From Candidatus Thiodictyon syntrophicum (GTDB lineage Bacteria; Pseudomonadota; Gammaproteobacteria; Chromatiales; Chromatiaceae), in NCBI RefSeq assembly GCF_002813775.1, contig NZ_CP020371.1:62001-126000 (forward strand): DNA of 64,000 nt, written 5' to 3'. Positions 38,815 to 47,793 of this stretch are shown in pieces; position 1 is the first letter of the stretch, and the number at the start of each line of letters is the position of its first letter. The notes under the pieces are model-generated. The model saw nothing but the letters and a program-made list of their open reading frames with translations, was not told the origin of the DNA and ran no database searches. The translations under genes were made by a program, and so were the position numbers.

Positions 38815-39494
38815 AGGGCCTCGAAGCCATGCCGATCAACCGGCGTGAAGCTTACCTGATCCCCCGCCCGCAGGAGGCTGGGCGGGTCGCGATACGGGTC
38901 GAACAGGCGCACCGGGGTCCGCCCCACTACATGCCAGCCGCCCGGCAATTGCACCGGATAGATGCCGCACAGGTCCTGCGCGATGGCGACACTGCCGGCC
39001 GGCACCGCGCTGCGCGGGCTGGCCCGCCGCGGCACTTGCAGGGCCTGCGGCAGGCCCGCCAGATAGGGAAAGCCGGGCGCGAAGCCGATCATCACGACCT
39101 GGTACAGCGCGGCCGCGTGCCGCTCGATCACCGCGTCCACCGAGAGACCCAACTGCCCCGCAACCCGCTCCAGATCCAGACCGAACCCGGCCTCATAGCA
39201 GATCGGCAGCCGCTGCTGACGGGCCGCGGACGGCTTGGCCGGCGCAGCGTCCAGGGCCGCCAGCGCGGCGCACCAGGACGGTGCCGTCCAGCCGCTCACG
39301 GCGAGGCGCACGGGGTCATAATGGATGCAGACACTCTGGACGCCCGGCACCAGGTCATGCACGAAAGGCCAGGACCGCGCCTGCACCGCCGCGCAGAATC
39401 CAACGATGGCCGGGCGCAGCGCCGCCTCCGGGGCCGCGTCGAACTCGACCAGTACGGCGCTGTCCCCGAGTGGATCGACCCGGCGTAGCGTCAT
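38802..39494 (-). CDS. pxpB: 5-oxoprolinase subunit PxpB
   Basis: 230 residues of the KipI/PxpB family: DLVPGVQSVCIHYDPVRL, CYEAGFGLDLERVA, VMIGFAPGFPYLAGLP and YPVQLPGGWHVVGRTPVRLFDPYRDPPSLLRAGDQVSF. It is the first gene of the minus-strand operon pxpB-pxpC-pxpA-cupin. Confidence 0.92.
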   Translation of the reverse strand: MTLRRVDPLGDSAVLVEFDAAPEAALRPAIVGFCAAVQARSWPFVHDLVPGVQSVCIHYDPVRLAVSGWTAPSWCAALAALDAAPAKPSAARQQRLPICYEAGFGLDLERVAGQLGLSVDAVIERHAAALYQVVMIGFAPGFPYLAGLPQALQVPRRASPRSAVPAGSVAIAQDLCGIYPVQLPGGWHVVGRTPVRLFDPYRDPPSLLRAGDQVSFTPVDRHGFEALCTS

Positions 39495-39620
39495 CGCCTC
39501 ATCCCCTGCAGAAGGGGTCTTAAATCGAACCGTTTCCGATCCCGCGCGCCATGGCCGGAGCGGGCCGATAGCGGCGCATCAAGATCGGTCGCAATGCCAT
39601 GAAAGCAAAATTTCCGGCAC

Positions 39621-40190
39621 TCACAACGGCACGCGTTCGTACATTTCACGCAAGAGCAACCGACACCCCACCGAGACCAGTTCGAGCTTGTCATCGAGCC
39701 CCCGATATTCGGTCAGCAACCAGCGGCTACCGGCCTCGCGGACATAATGTTCCACCCGGGATTCGGTTTGCGCCACCAGTAGATAATCCTGCAACGAGGC
39801 CAAGGTGCGGTAGTGTTGGAACTTGGTACCGCGATCGTAGTGCTCGGTAGAGTCGGACAGTACCTCGATAATCAATGTCGGATTGAGAAGGGTGTCGACC
39901 TCGGCGTCCTCGAATTGTGGATCGGCGCAGGCGATCACGATGTCCGGGTAGGTATAGATGCCGGTCTCGCTGACCTTCACGCGCATGTCATTGTTATAGA
40001 CCTCACAGGGGGTTGCTCGCAATTGTGCATGAAGTGCTGCAAAGGTATTCCCGCATACCAGGTTATGTTCACGACTCGCCCCCGTCATGGCGTAGATCTC
40101 GCCGTCGACATATTCGTGGCGGGTTTCCTGCCGGCGCTCCCAGGCCAGGTATTCCTGCGCGGTGACATGCGGTCTTGCTTGGAGGCTCAT
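39621..40190 (-). CDS. Uma2-family (DUF820) PD-(D/E)XK protein
   Basis: 189 residues. Uma2 signature: HVTAQEYLAWERRQETRHEYVDGEIYAMTGAS, TYPDIVIACADPQFED, NPTLIIEVLSDSTEHYDRGTKFQHYR and YLLVAQTESRVEHYVR. The D and E-x-K-like residues of the restriction-endonuclease fold are kept. These proteins are abundant in phototrophs and cyanobacteria, often many per genome; function unknown. Confidence 0.9.
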   Translation of the reverse strand: MSLQARPHVTAQEYLAWERRQETRHEYVDGEIYAMTGASREHNLVCGNTFAALHAQLRATPCEVYNNDMRVKVSETGIYTYPDIVIACADPQFEDAEVDTLLNPTLIIEVLSDSTEHYDRGTKFQHYRTLASLQDYLLVAQTESRVEHYVREAGSRWLLTEYRGLDDKLELVSVGCRLLLREMYERVPL

Positions 40191-40593
40191 GACGTGCTTC
40201 TTGGAGCTGAATGGGCGTCGTGTCGATATAGTTGGCAGTCATGTCGATGGTCAAGAGGGCAACATGGCCCTCACCGTGAAGTCCAACGCGGCGGCATCGG
40301 CGAGCAAGGTCGTATCGCTATGCTGGATCAGGGCCAACTTACCCGACCGGGGAATGACAGTTGAACTTGGCAAGATGCACTGCTCTTGCGTTCACGGAAA
40401 AGATGACGCAAACAGCATGCGATCAGGATTTTACACACGGATTTTCGGGATATGCAAGCTCTTTTTTATGCATCGCCGCGGGCGGACGGGTTGCTGTGGC
40501 GCGGCGATGCCGCCGGTGGTTTCGGGCCGGTTTCCGCAGGCCTAGGAGTCGCTGCACGGCCCTGAATGTCAGCGAGCGGCGCGCTGACGAAGG
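40191..40593. other. Region without a recognisable gene
   Basis: About 400 bp. On the minus strand about 40240-40330 a short frame (LALIQHSDTTLLADAAALDF) could be the tail of a lost gene, but it has no start or family match that I can name. Nothing else is supported. Confidence 0.3.
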
Positions 40594-40947
40594 CTAGCGC
40601 AGGTCGAACAGTTCCTGATGAAAGTCGCCGGCTGCCAGTCCTCTGAGGCTAAAGTCCTGGTGAATCGCCCGATTGAAGGCGGCTGGACCGCAAAACCAGA
40701 CATCGGCGCTTGGCCATTGGGGCACCGTCCGACAGATGTGTTCCACATCGAGCCTGCCGTCCTGGGCGGTCACCAGCAGATGCAGCCGCACCTGTGCCGC
40801 CTGTGCGAGTACCCGGACCTTGGCGATGAAGCCCTCATCGGGCGCGTTGGTGCTGTAGAACAGGTCGATTGACTTGTCATCCGAGCGGTGCGCCAAGGCC
40901 TCCATGCGGGCGATCAGGAGGAAATAACTCAGCTTGATATTCGTCAT
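40594..40947 (-). pseudogene. C-terminal fragment of a ferredoxin-reductase-type oxidoreductase
   Basis: About 105 residues matching only the NAD-binding half of the FNR/ferric-reductase family: DLFYSTNAPDEGF, LLVTAQDGRLDVEHIC, DVWFCGPAAFNRAI and the FHQELFDLR end. The FAD domain and the first part of the NAD domain are missing; the first ~15 residues (MTNIKLSYFLLIA) are unrelated. A hairpin repeat element lies directly upstream, so its arrival or a deletion may have removed the 5' part. Confidence 0.7.
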
Positions 40948-40980
40948 AAGCGGAAATGCGCTGGGGTGGTCTCGTTGAGG

Positions 40981-41140
40981 GCCTTGACCATCGTTGCGGC
41001 CGCCCCGGGTCGGAGTCCAAGGCTTCAGCCTTGGAGGGTGACATAGGTCGCGGCCGGGGGGCCGCTCCTACGCCGTAGGAGCGGCCCCCCGGCCGCGACG
41101 GGTTACCGCAAGGGCGCGTGGCCGACCCTACGATCAAGGC
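40981..41140. repeat. Dispersed hairpin element with a 25-bp palindromic core
   Basis: Ends GCCTTGACCATCGTTGCGG and CGATCAAGGC match the repeat family seen at 18724 and 50939. Inside are the CCAAGGCTTCAGCCTTGG palindrome (within 41012-41034) shared with the 50.9-kb copy, and a near-continuous inverted repeat of 25-nt arms (41048-41072 and 41074-41098), which would form an extremely stable hairpin. Confidence 0.75.
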
Positions 41141-41255
41141 CGCACCGCGGACCCACGACCCTGCGCCAAGCGCGGCGGCCGGGACGCTGATCACAACCGT
41201 CGCGGGTCCCGCCGGCAGCGGCCGGCGTGTCCCTGGTGGAGGGCAGCCGTCTAAT

Positions 41256-41432
41256 TCAGATCGCCTTCTTGATGTCTTCCCGGAGATCGGCCACGCCCGC
41301 CTCGACCTTGCCGAGGTTCTTCTGGACGATGCCTTCCGCCTCCAGGTCGTCATTGCCCACGACCCGCCCGGCGACTTCCTTGACGGCGCCTTTCGCTTCT
41401 TCGTAACGGCTGGTGACTTGTTCTTTGTTCAT
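41256..41432 (-). CDS. CsbD-family stress protein
   Basis: 58 residues: MNKEQVTSRYEEAKGAVKEVAGRVVGNDDLEAEGIVQKNLGKV, a typical CsbD sequence. These small hydrophilic proteins are induced by general stress in many bacteria; mechanism unknown. ATG 41432 begins the conserved domain, with AGACCTCTC upstream giving no strong Shine-Dalgarno. Confidence 0.9.
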   Translation of the reverse strand: MNKEQVTSRYEEAKGAVKEVAGRVVGNDDLEAEGIVQKNLGKVEAGVADLREDIKKAI

Positions 41433-41947
41433 GAGAGGTCTCGTGATGATGAGTGTGAACATGACCTTTTGTCAGCCATGACCCCGGCCGGGTAACGAGT
41501 GTCCCCGCGCTGTCAGGAAATGCTACGCGCGAAACCGCGGTAACTCGGTGCGCCAGCGCACCCACACCAGGATGACAAAATGTTGTTGTAAATTAATCAG
41601 TTTGTTGCAGTGCACCATTCCGGCCAGGCGTCGGCAGCAAGTGCCAGGTGAGGCGCGGGCGCTCCTTCCGAGAGGAAAAAAACAATACATAAACAATCGG
41701 CAAGCGGTGCAAGGCCCGCCGACGCAAACCAGCGGGCAGGGGCCGTTGTCGACCTGCAACATCGTCCGAAAATACAACAAACATTAATAAAAACATAACG
41801 TTATTGACCAAACGCGGCGCTTGGTCTAGACTTGGATGCAGCGTTACCGGGTGGGCCCCCGGGGCTGACAGGTACCCACCAATCAGCCTCCCGGAACCTG
41901 TATCAAGTCGCTGGTGTTGACGCAACAAGAAAGAGAGGAAGACCGCC
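41433..41947. other. Long AT-richer leader upstream of the hemerythrin gene
   Basis: 515 bp between divergent csbD and the hemerythrin gene; no gene seen. An AT-rich tract (about 41755-41810) precedes a good sigma-70-type promoter, leaving a ~110-nt 5' leader. Confidence 0.5.
41804..41832 (+). promoter_or_regulatory. Sigma-70-type promoter of the hemerythrin gene
   Basis: TTGACC (41804-41809), 17-nt spacer, TAGACT (41827-41832), preceded by an A/T-rich UP-like tract. Confidence 0.6.
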
Positions 41948-42391
41948 ATGCAAACCCTAGACGGCTATCGCAGCACGCATTCGGATCTGCGCCAAATGAT
42001 CGACGATCTGCGCTCGCTCCTCACCCCCGAGCAACTGCGCATTCGCCCCAATGCCCGGATGGCCTATGAGTTGTTGCTCGATCTGGGTGAGCGGGTGCAG
42101 CGACACCTGGCCGAAGAGGATCGCGGTCTGTATCCCAGCCTCCTGATCCACGATGACCCCAAGGTCAAATCGATCGCCTGGGGCTTCATCAGCGGTGAGC
42201 GGCCCCTGCGGATGATTTTCGATCACTACCACAAGCACTGGCTGAAGAACGGCGATTTCAATTTCAGCGACGATTTTCTGGCCGAGACCCATCAGGTCTT
42301 CGAGATGATCGGACAGCGCCTCGACCGCGAAGAAGAGGTCCTCCTGCCCAAGCTGGTGGAGATCGGCATGTTCCATCAGGCGCGGGCCTGA
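41948..42391 (+). CDS. Hemerythrin HHE-domain protein
   Basis: 147 residues. Iron-ligand pattern of an HHE cation-binding domain: YRSTHSDLRQMIDDL (first His), ERVQRHLAEEDRGLYPSLL (H-x3-E), and later HYHKHW and EEEVLLPKL. Such proteins sense or store O2, NO or iron; a role in oxygen sensing or protection would suit an anaerobic phototroph. AGAGAGGAAG precedes the ATG. Confidence 0.85.
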   Translation: MQTLDGYRSTHSDLRQMIDDLRSLLTPEQLRIRPNARMAYELLLDLGERVQRHLAEEDRGLYPSLLIHDDPKVKSIAWGFISGERPLRMIFDHYHKHWLKNGDFNFSDDFLAETHQVFEMIGQRLDREEEVLLPKLVEIGMFHQARA

Positions 42392-42429
42392 CCGGGACGC
42401 CAGGGGCGAGCGTCCATCGGCCGCCCCTA

Positions 42430-44139
42430 TCAGCCGTCCTGCACCACCGCCCGCAACCGCTCCCCGAGCCGGTTGAGTGCCGCGGAGCAGTCGTCCGGGC
42501 GCAGGCCCACCTCGATCAGCGAGGGGCCGTCGCGGAAGGCGAGCGCTGCCCCCAGGGCCTCCTCGAATGCCTCCTCGGTGGGGGCCAGAAAGCCGCGCAA
42601 GGGGCCGAACAGCTCGCCCAGGCGGTGGAAGCGCCAGTCGGCGATGTCGTTGAACGGGCCCTCCAGGATGAAGCGTTCCGTGGTGTAGCCACGGTTGTTG
42701 CAGAGGATCACGATAGGGTCCAGGCCCAGCCGGGCGGCGGTCGAGAGCTCGGTGCCGGTCATCTGGAAGGCGCCGTCGCCCACCAGCACCAGCGGCCGGC
42801 GACTCGGGCGGGCCACCTGGGCGCCCAGCGCGGCGGGGACCCCGAATCCCATGGTCGTGTAATAGGCCGAGGCGAGGAACTCGCTGCGCTCGTGCACCCG
42901 CAGATCCACCGCGGCGAACAGACAGTCCCCGGAGTCGGCCACCACCTGCATGTCGGGGGTGAGGAAGTCGTTGAGTCGGGCCATCAGCCTGGCCATGGTC
43001 ATGGGCGCCCCGGGCCGCGGAAAGTCGGGGGCGGTCAGCGGACCCGGGACCTCCGGCAGCGGCCCCGGGTGGGGCTTGACCGCCGTCGCGAGCGCCGCGA
43101 TAAAGTCCCGCAGGTGCACCCGCGGGAAGCGGTGGCGATGCACCCAGACCTCCTCCTGGCCCGCCCGGACCATGCGCGCCGGGTCCAGGCGCGCGGTATT
43201 GATCCCCAGATCGATGTCGTTGGGGGTGACCCCGAGCAGCAACAGCAGGTCCGCCCGCTCGATCACTGCACGCGCGCCCTCCGGACCCATGGCCCCCTCG
43301 TAAACCCCCAGATAGCCGGGCTGGCGCTCCGCCACCACGGACTTGCCGGTCAGCGTGGCGGCCACCGGCAGCCGCGCCTGGCGCACGAAGTCCGCCAGCA
43401 GGTCCTGGAGCCCGCGGCGATGGACCTCCACCCCGGCGAGGATGGCCGGAACCTGGGCGCGGCCCAGCAGGGTCAGGGTCTCCTCCACCGCCTCGGCCAA
43501 GACCTCGGGGTCGCTGGCGCCTTCCGCCTGGTCGGCGGCGGGGTCCCAGCCGGGCGTCTCCCGGGGGATCGGGAAGGCCGGGGTGTCGACGCGGTCGCGG
43601 GGCAGCTCGATATAGACCGGTCGGCTGTAGCGGCGCGCCGCGTCCAGGGTGCGGTCGATCTCGCGCAGGGCCGTGTAGGGATCGTCCAGCACGGCGCAGG
43701 CAACGGTGATGCGCTCGAAGATCTCGCGCTGAAAGCGGAAGGGACCGAAACGATGGTGCAGCTGCGGGTCGTCGCGCTGCTCGGCGACCCCCGGGGCGCC
43801 GCTGACCACCACCACCGGGGAGCACTCCGCATTGGCCCCGGCCACCGCGTTCACCACATTGAGCGCGCCCACCCCGTAGGTGACGGCCAGGGCCCCGAGC
43901 CCCCGGCAGCGGGCATAGCCGTCCGCGGCGAAGGCGGCCGTGTCCTCCCGGGTGGTGCCGATATGGCGGATCTCGGAGCGGCAGAGCCGGTCGTAGAAGC
44001 GCAGTACATAGTCGCCGGGGACGCCGAAGAGGTGATCGACCCCCGCCTCCTTGAGGCGGGCGATCAGGTAGTCGCCGATCCGGGGCCAGTCGGTCGGGGC
44101 GCATTCCGGCGCTCCGGACAGGGTGGAGGTGCCGCTCAT
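42430..44139 (-). CDS. Thiamine-diphosphate decarboxylase (pyruvate/indolepyruvate decarboxylase type)
   Basis: 569 residues. TPP enzyme N domain with the catalytic Glu in GTTREDTAAFAADGYARCRG; HH motif region LHHRFGPF; and TPP/Mg motif LVGDGAFQMTGTELSTAARLGLDPIVILCNNRGY. YLIARLKEAGVDHLFGVPGDYVLRFYDRL is characteristic of PDC/IPDC. It would decarboxylate a 2-oxo acid to an aldehyde. The start at 44139 (MSGTS, AGGAACC upstream) is preferred; the frame is open to 44364 but that extension is not conserved. Confidence 0.88.
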   Translation of the reverse strand: MSGTSTLSGAPECAPTDWPRIGDYLIARLKEAGVDHLFGVPGDYVLRFYDRLCRSEIRHIGTTREDTAAFAADGYARCRGLGALAVTYGVGALNVVNAVAGANAECSPVVVVSGAPGVAEQRDDPQLHHRFGPFRFQREIFERITVACAVLDDPYTALREIDRTLDAARRYSRPVYIELPRDRVDTPAFPIPRETPGWDPAADQAEGASDPEVLAEAVEETLTLLGRAQVPAILAGVEVHRRGLQDLLADFVRQARLPVAATLTGKSVVAERQPGYLGVYEGAMGPEGARAVIERADLLLLLGVTPNDIDLGINTARLDPARMVRAGQEEVWVHRHRFPRVHLRDFIAALATAVKPHPGPLPEVPGPLTAPDFPRPGAPMTMARLMARLNDFLTPDMQVVADSGDCLFAAVDLRVHERSEFLASAYYTTMGFGVPAALGAQVARPSRRPLVLVGDGAFQMTGTELSTAARLGLDPIVILCNNRGYTTERFILEGPFNDIADWRFHRLGELFGPLRGFLAPTEEAFEEALGAALAFRDGPSLIEVGLRPDDCSAALNRLGERLRAVVQDG

Positions 44140-44631
44140 GGGGTTCCTGCGCGTGGCGCGTCTGATGGATTGAATCGGTGCCCGCCCCGGCCCTCGCTGC
44201 CGGGTCGCGCGCGGCGTCCGGTTGCCCCCGAGCGCCGCTGCAGCATTAGTGTAGGTCGTCGGCGCGGGGGTGTCTGGCCGGTATTCGCTCCGGGTCATCG
44301 TTACCCGCGCTTGCTCTGCGCCGCGCGACGCATTAGCCTGCACCGCCATGGATGAACTCGGCACACCCCATGATCGTTATTTCCGGCAGGACCGCGGGCG
44401 TCTGGAGATCGCCCGGGACGCCCCGCGCCGGACGCCGCGGGCGCCCCGGCCGAACTCGGCCTTACGACGCTGGAGCCCTCCAAGGACACCTGAGGGTAGG
44501 CGCAGACCTGAGCGCCGACTGCTCAGCGCGAGTTGGTCCGCGCCCGCCGCGCTGGTGCCAACCCGGGGCAACGACGGCAAGTGACACGGAAGTTCCCCTT
44601 TCACTTCACTCATCAGTTTGTTGTGGTCAAC
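44140..44631. other. Intergenic region upstream of the decarboxylase gene
   Basis: About 490 bp of GC-rich sequence; short frames on both strands show no domain, and no hairpin or promoter stands out. Confidence 0.3.
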
Positions 44632-44868
44632 ATGGCATCCAACTTGTGTCCGGCTTGTGGCGCACCCAAGCACCCGTTGAAAGCCTGCGAGGCTTGTGGT
44701 TTTACACACCGCGGGAGTCTCCCACCTGCAATCACCGATAACGCCGGTATGCCGGAGGCCGCGGTTCCTGCACCGCGGTCACGGTCAACCCCGACGCAAC
44801 CAGTGCGCGTAACAACGAAGCCGCGGTCGCGTTTGGCGAGCCTTTCAGTGGACCCCGCGGTGGATTAG
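44632..44868 (+). CDS. Small L32-like zinc-ribbon protein
   Basis: 78 residues. MASNLCPACGAPKHPLKACEACGF contains CxxC and CxxC pairs spaced as in the zinc ribbon of ribosomal protein L32 (RpmF), followed by a disordered Pro/Arg/Thr-rich tail. The basic L32 N-terminus is missing, so it is not the ribosomal protein itself. It could be a paralogue serving as a zinc-binding regulator. ATG choice rests on the start of the ribbon; no strong Shine-Dalgarno. Confidence 0.5.
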   Translation: MASNLCPACGAPKHPLKACEACGFTHRGSLPPAITDNAGMPEAAVPAPRSRSTPTQPVRVTTKPRSRLASLSVDPAVD

Positions 44869-45229
44869 GTTGCGCTGGGCGGGTGCCGGCCTCAGGTCGC
44901 CGCGGCGCCCGGGGCGAGCCGGTGCCCATGCGCTGTTTGAACAGCAGCAGGCGCCACGCCCGCCGCTCGATCATAACGGATCGTCGGCTGGCCGGTCCCG
45001 GTCGCGCCGCAGCCCGCCGCGACGCCCGCTTGGGTCCTGGCCTGGCGGCATCGGCGCGCGACGACTAAGCGCTGTTTTCGCTATCCCTTTCTTGCCCGCC
45101 CCGGACCGCCACCGGTTCGCGGTCCGAAGATCAAGGCGCGACGCGTCGCAGCGCGTAGTACCATGACAGCGGACCTGTGCTATAAAAAAAGGGCCTGGAG
45201 ACCAGGCTCAACCAACGGAGACTTTACCG
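44869..45229. other. Intergenic region upstream of the lipoprotein gene
   Basis: 360 bp. TATAAAAAAAG near 45179 may be part of a promoter for the lipoprotein gene; no gene seen. Confidence 0.35.
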
Positions 45230-45424
45230 ATGACAAAAACCCTCAAGCTCGTTTCCCTGTCGGCCGCCGCCCTGATCGGGGCGACCCTGATCGGCGGCTG
45301 CACCGACCAGACCGCCCGCGATATGGCCACGCAGGCCCTGGACGCCGCCAAGGCCGCCCAGTCCTGTTGCGACGCCAATACCGAGCGCCTCGATCGTATG
45401 TATCAAAAGATCATGCGCAAATAA
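45230..45424 (+). CDS. Lpp/OprI-like outer-membrane lipoprotein
   Basis: 64 residues. Signal peptide with lipobox LIGGC (Cys at residue 24), then an alanine-zipper helix (ARDMATQALDAAKAAQSCCDANTERLDRMYQKIM) and a C-terminal Arg-Lys, as in murein lipoprotein, where the terminal lysine is joined to peptidoglycan. ACGGAG lies 9 nt upstream of the ATG. Two adjacent cysteines in the helix are unusual. Confidence 0.8.
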   Translation: MTKTLKLVSLSAAALIGATLIGGCTDQTARDMATQALDAAKAAQSCCDANTERLDRMYQKIMRK

Positions 45425-45686
45425 AAGCGGTCTACGGAGCCGCGCCGGCTTCCCGCCAGCGGTGGGAAACCGGCGTTGCCGGGGTCGTGGTGCCCCGCGA
45501 GGGCCTTGATCATCATGAGGCCAATCAGCCAACTGCGGCGTCTGCGGTCCGCACAGCGGACCCTACGCAATCCCTTCGCTCGCGTGCTGCTGGTCATCAG
45601 CACCCCCCCTCAGGAGCAACGGGCCTTAGGGTCACTTGCGGCTTGCGCAGTGCCTGCAAGACCCCTTTGCCAAGCGAGAACAGCCC
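45425..45686. other. Intergenic region between lipoprotein gene and pta
   Basis: 260 bp. Holds a single end of the dispersed hairpin family (CCTTGATCATCATGAGGCC near 45506); no gene. Confidence 0.4.
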
Positions 45687-47768
45687 ATGAATTCCAGCTT
45701 CACCCAGACCTTCCTCGTGACGCCGGTACGCCAGGGCGTGGGGCTGACGTCGGCGGCGCTGGGCATCGTGCGCGCATTGCAGCGCCTGGGTGTGGCGGTC
45801 GGATTCGTCAAACCGATCGCCCAAGAAGAGGAAGACAACTCGGATTACTTCGCCCGGGAGATCTTTCAGATCCCGGTACCCGCGGCGCTCACGCTGGCGG
45901 ACGCGGCAGAACGGATCGCCGCCAACCAGACCGGCCAATTGCTGGAGGACGTGGTGGCGCTGTGCATGAGCGCGGGCACGGGGGTCGGCGTCCTCGTCGT
46001 GGAGGGATTGCACGCCGACGCGGAACACGCCTTTGCATCCCAACTCAATGTCGATCTGGCGCTCAGCCTCAAGGCCGAGGTCGTGCTGGTCGCCGACGCC
46101 TCGCTGCCGCATGCCGTCACCGAATCGCGCCTGGCTGCGAGTCAATTCGCGAACGAGGATTGCCGCGTGGCCGGGGTGATCTTCAACAAGGCCCCCGCGG
46201 GTTTCGATGCAGCGTCGGCCCGCAACACGCTGGGCCAACTGCGCATCTGGGGTGTGGTTCCGGAACACCCCAGCCTGCGCGCGCCGCGCACCCTGGACGT
46301 GGCGCAGCACCTGAACGCCGAGGTGGTCTTGCGGGGCGAACTCGACACCCGTCGGGTCACCGAGGTCGTGACCGCCGCGCGTTCGGTCGCCGAAGTGATC
46401 CCGCGACTGCGCCCGGGCGTGCTGGTGATCACCTCCGGTGACCGGGACGACGTGATTCTGGCCTGCGCCCTGGCGGCCGCTCGCGGCATTGAACTGGCCG
46501 GCCTGTTGCTCACCCACGCGAGCGTCATTGCCCCGCAGGTCATGGAATTGGCGGCCCCGGCCTTGACGCGCGGCCTGCCGATCCTGCGCTCCGATGACGA
46601 CAGCTATGGGACGGCACGCCGCGTCAGCCATATCCCGACAACGGTGCCCAAGGACGACATCGCGCGCATGAACGCCGTGCTCGATTGCGTGGCCGAGCAC
46701 CTGGACGCCGCGACGATTTCCGCCGCCTTTCACCTGCGGGAGAACACCAAACTCTCCCCCCCGGCCTTCCGCTATCAACTCATCCAGAAGGCGCGGGCCG
46801 CGCAAAAGCGTATCGTCCTGCCGGAAGGCGAAGAGCCCCGCACCCTGCGCGCCGCGGTGATCTGTGAGGAAAAGGGCATTGCCCACTGTGTGCTCCTGGG
46901 CAAGCGCGAGGCGATTGAAATCGTCGCGGCCTCCCAGGGCCTCACCCTGCCTGCCGGTCTGGAGATCCTTGATCCCGACGCCATCCGCGGCAACTATGTC
47001 GCCGCCATGGTCGAGTTGCGCAAGGCCAAGGGCCTGACGCCGACGCAGGCCTTGGAGCAGCTCGAAGACGTGGTGGTGGTGGGCACGATGATGCTCGCGG
47101 TCGGCGATGTGGACGGCCTGGTCTCGGGCGCCGTACATACCACGGCCAATACGGTGCGCCCCGCCATGCAGTTGATCAAGACCGCGCCCGGCTCCTCGAT
47201 CGTCTCATCGGTCTTTTTCATGCTCATGCCGGACCAGGTACTGGTTTACGGCGACTGTGCCATCAATCCGGATCCCACCGCAGACCAACTGGCCGAGATC
47301 GCCAAGCAGAGCGCGGACAGCGCCGCCGCCTTCAGCATCACGCCGAAGGTGGCGATGATCAGCTACAGCACCGGTGTCTCGGGCAGCGGCGACGACGTGA
47401 ACAAGGTGCGGCAGGCCACCGCCATCGCCCAGGCGCGTTACCCGGAGCTGGTCCTCGATGGCCCGTTGCAATACGACGCGGCCTCAACGGCCGCGGTGGG
47501 CCGACAAAAGGCGCCCGACAGCCCGGTCGCCGGACAGGCAACCGTCTTTGTCTTTCCGGATCTCAACACCGGCAACACCACCTACAAGGCAGTGCAGCGC
47601 AGCGCCAATGTCGTGTCGGTCGGCCCGATGCTGCAAGGCCTGCGCAAGCCGGTCAATGACCTCTCGCGCGGCGCACGCGTGGATGACATCGTCTTCACGA
47701 TTGCGCTGACGGCGATTCAGGCACAACAGACGCAGGCGGCGCAGGTATGCAGTGCCGCATCGACATAA
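45687..47768 (+). CDS. pta: Phosphate acetyltransferase (long form)
   Basis: 693 residues converting acetyl-CoA and phosphate to acetyl phosphate and CoA. N-terminal P-loop-like domain (FLVTPVRQGVGLTSAALGIVRALQRLG), a middle DRTGG-type domain (~220-330) and the PTA catalytic domain (KRIVLPEGEEPRTLRAAV, AVGDVDGLVSGAVHTTANTVRPAMQLIK, GDCAINPDPTADQLAEIA, SYSTGVSGSGDDVNKVRQA, VFVFPDLNTGNTTYKAVQR). The N-terminal nucleotide motif differs from the E. coli one. ackA is not adjacent, unlike in many bacteria. Confidence 0.95.
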   Translation: MNSSFTQTFLVTPVRQGVGLTSAALGIVRALQRLGVAVGFVKPIAQEEEDNSDYFAREIFQIPVPAALTLADAAERIAANQTGQLLEDVVALCMSAGTGVGVLVVEGLHADAEHAFASQLNVDLALSLKAEVVLVADASLPHAVTESRLAASQFANEDCRVAGVIFNKAPAGFDAASARNTLGQLRIWGVVPEHPSLRAPRTLDVAQHLNAEVVLRGELDTRRVTEVVTAARSVAEVIPRLRPGVLVITSGDRDDVILACALAAARGIELAGLLLTHASVIAPQVMELAAPALTRGLPILRSDDDSYGTARRVSHIPTTVPKDDIARMNAVLDCVAEHLDAATISAAFHLRENTKLSPPAFRYQLIQKARAAQKRIVLPEGEEPRTLRAAVICEEKGIAHCVLLGKREAIEIVAASQGLTLPAGLEILDPDAIRGNYVAAMVELRKAKGLTPTQALEQLEDVVVVGTMMLAVGDVDGLVSGAVHTTANTVRPAMQLIKTAPGSSIVSSVFFMLMPDQVLVYGDCAINPDPTADQLAEIAKQSADSAAAFSITPKVAMISYSTGVSGSGDDVNKVRQATAIAQARYPELVLDGPLQYDAASTAAVGRQKAPDSPVAGQATVFVFPDLNTGNTTYKAVQRSANVVSVGPMLQGLRKPVNDLSRGARVDDIVFTIALTAIQAQQTQAAQVCSAAST

Positions 47769-47793
47769 CGGCCAATCCGCTTGGAGTTGAAGA

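Noticed and set aside
41957-44104. 715-codon minus-strand frame covering the hemerythrin and decarboxylase genes
   Set aside because: Low-complexity Gly/Arg/Pro translation; the decarboxylase in another minus frame and hemerythrin on plus have real domains.
45597-47138. 513-codon antisense frame opposite pta
   Set aside because: Shadow frame; pta on the plus strand is fully conserved.
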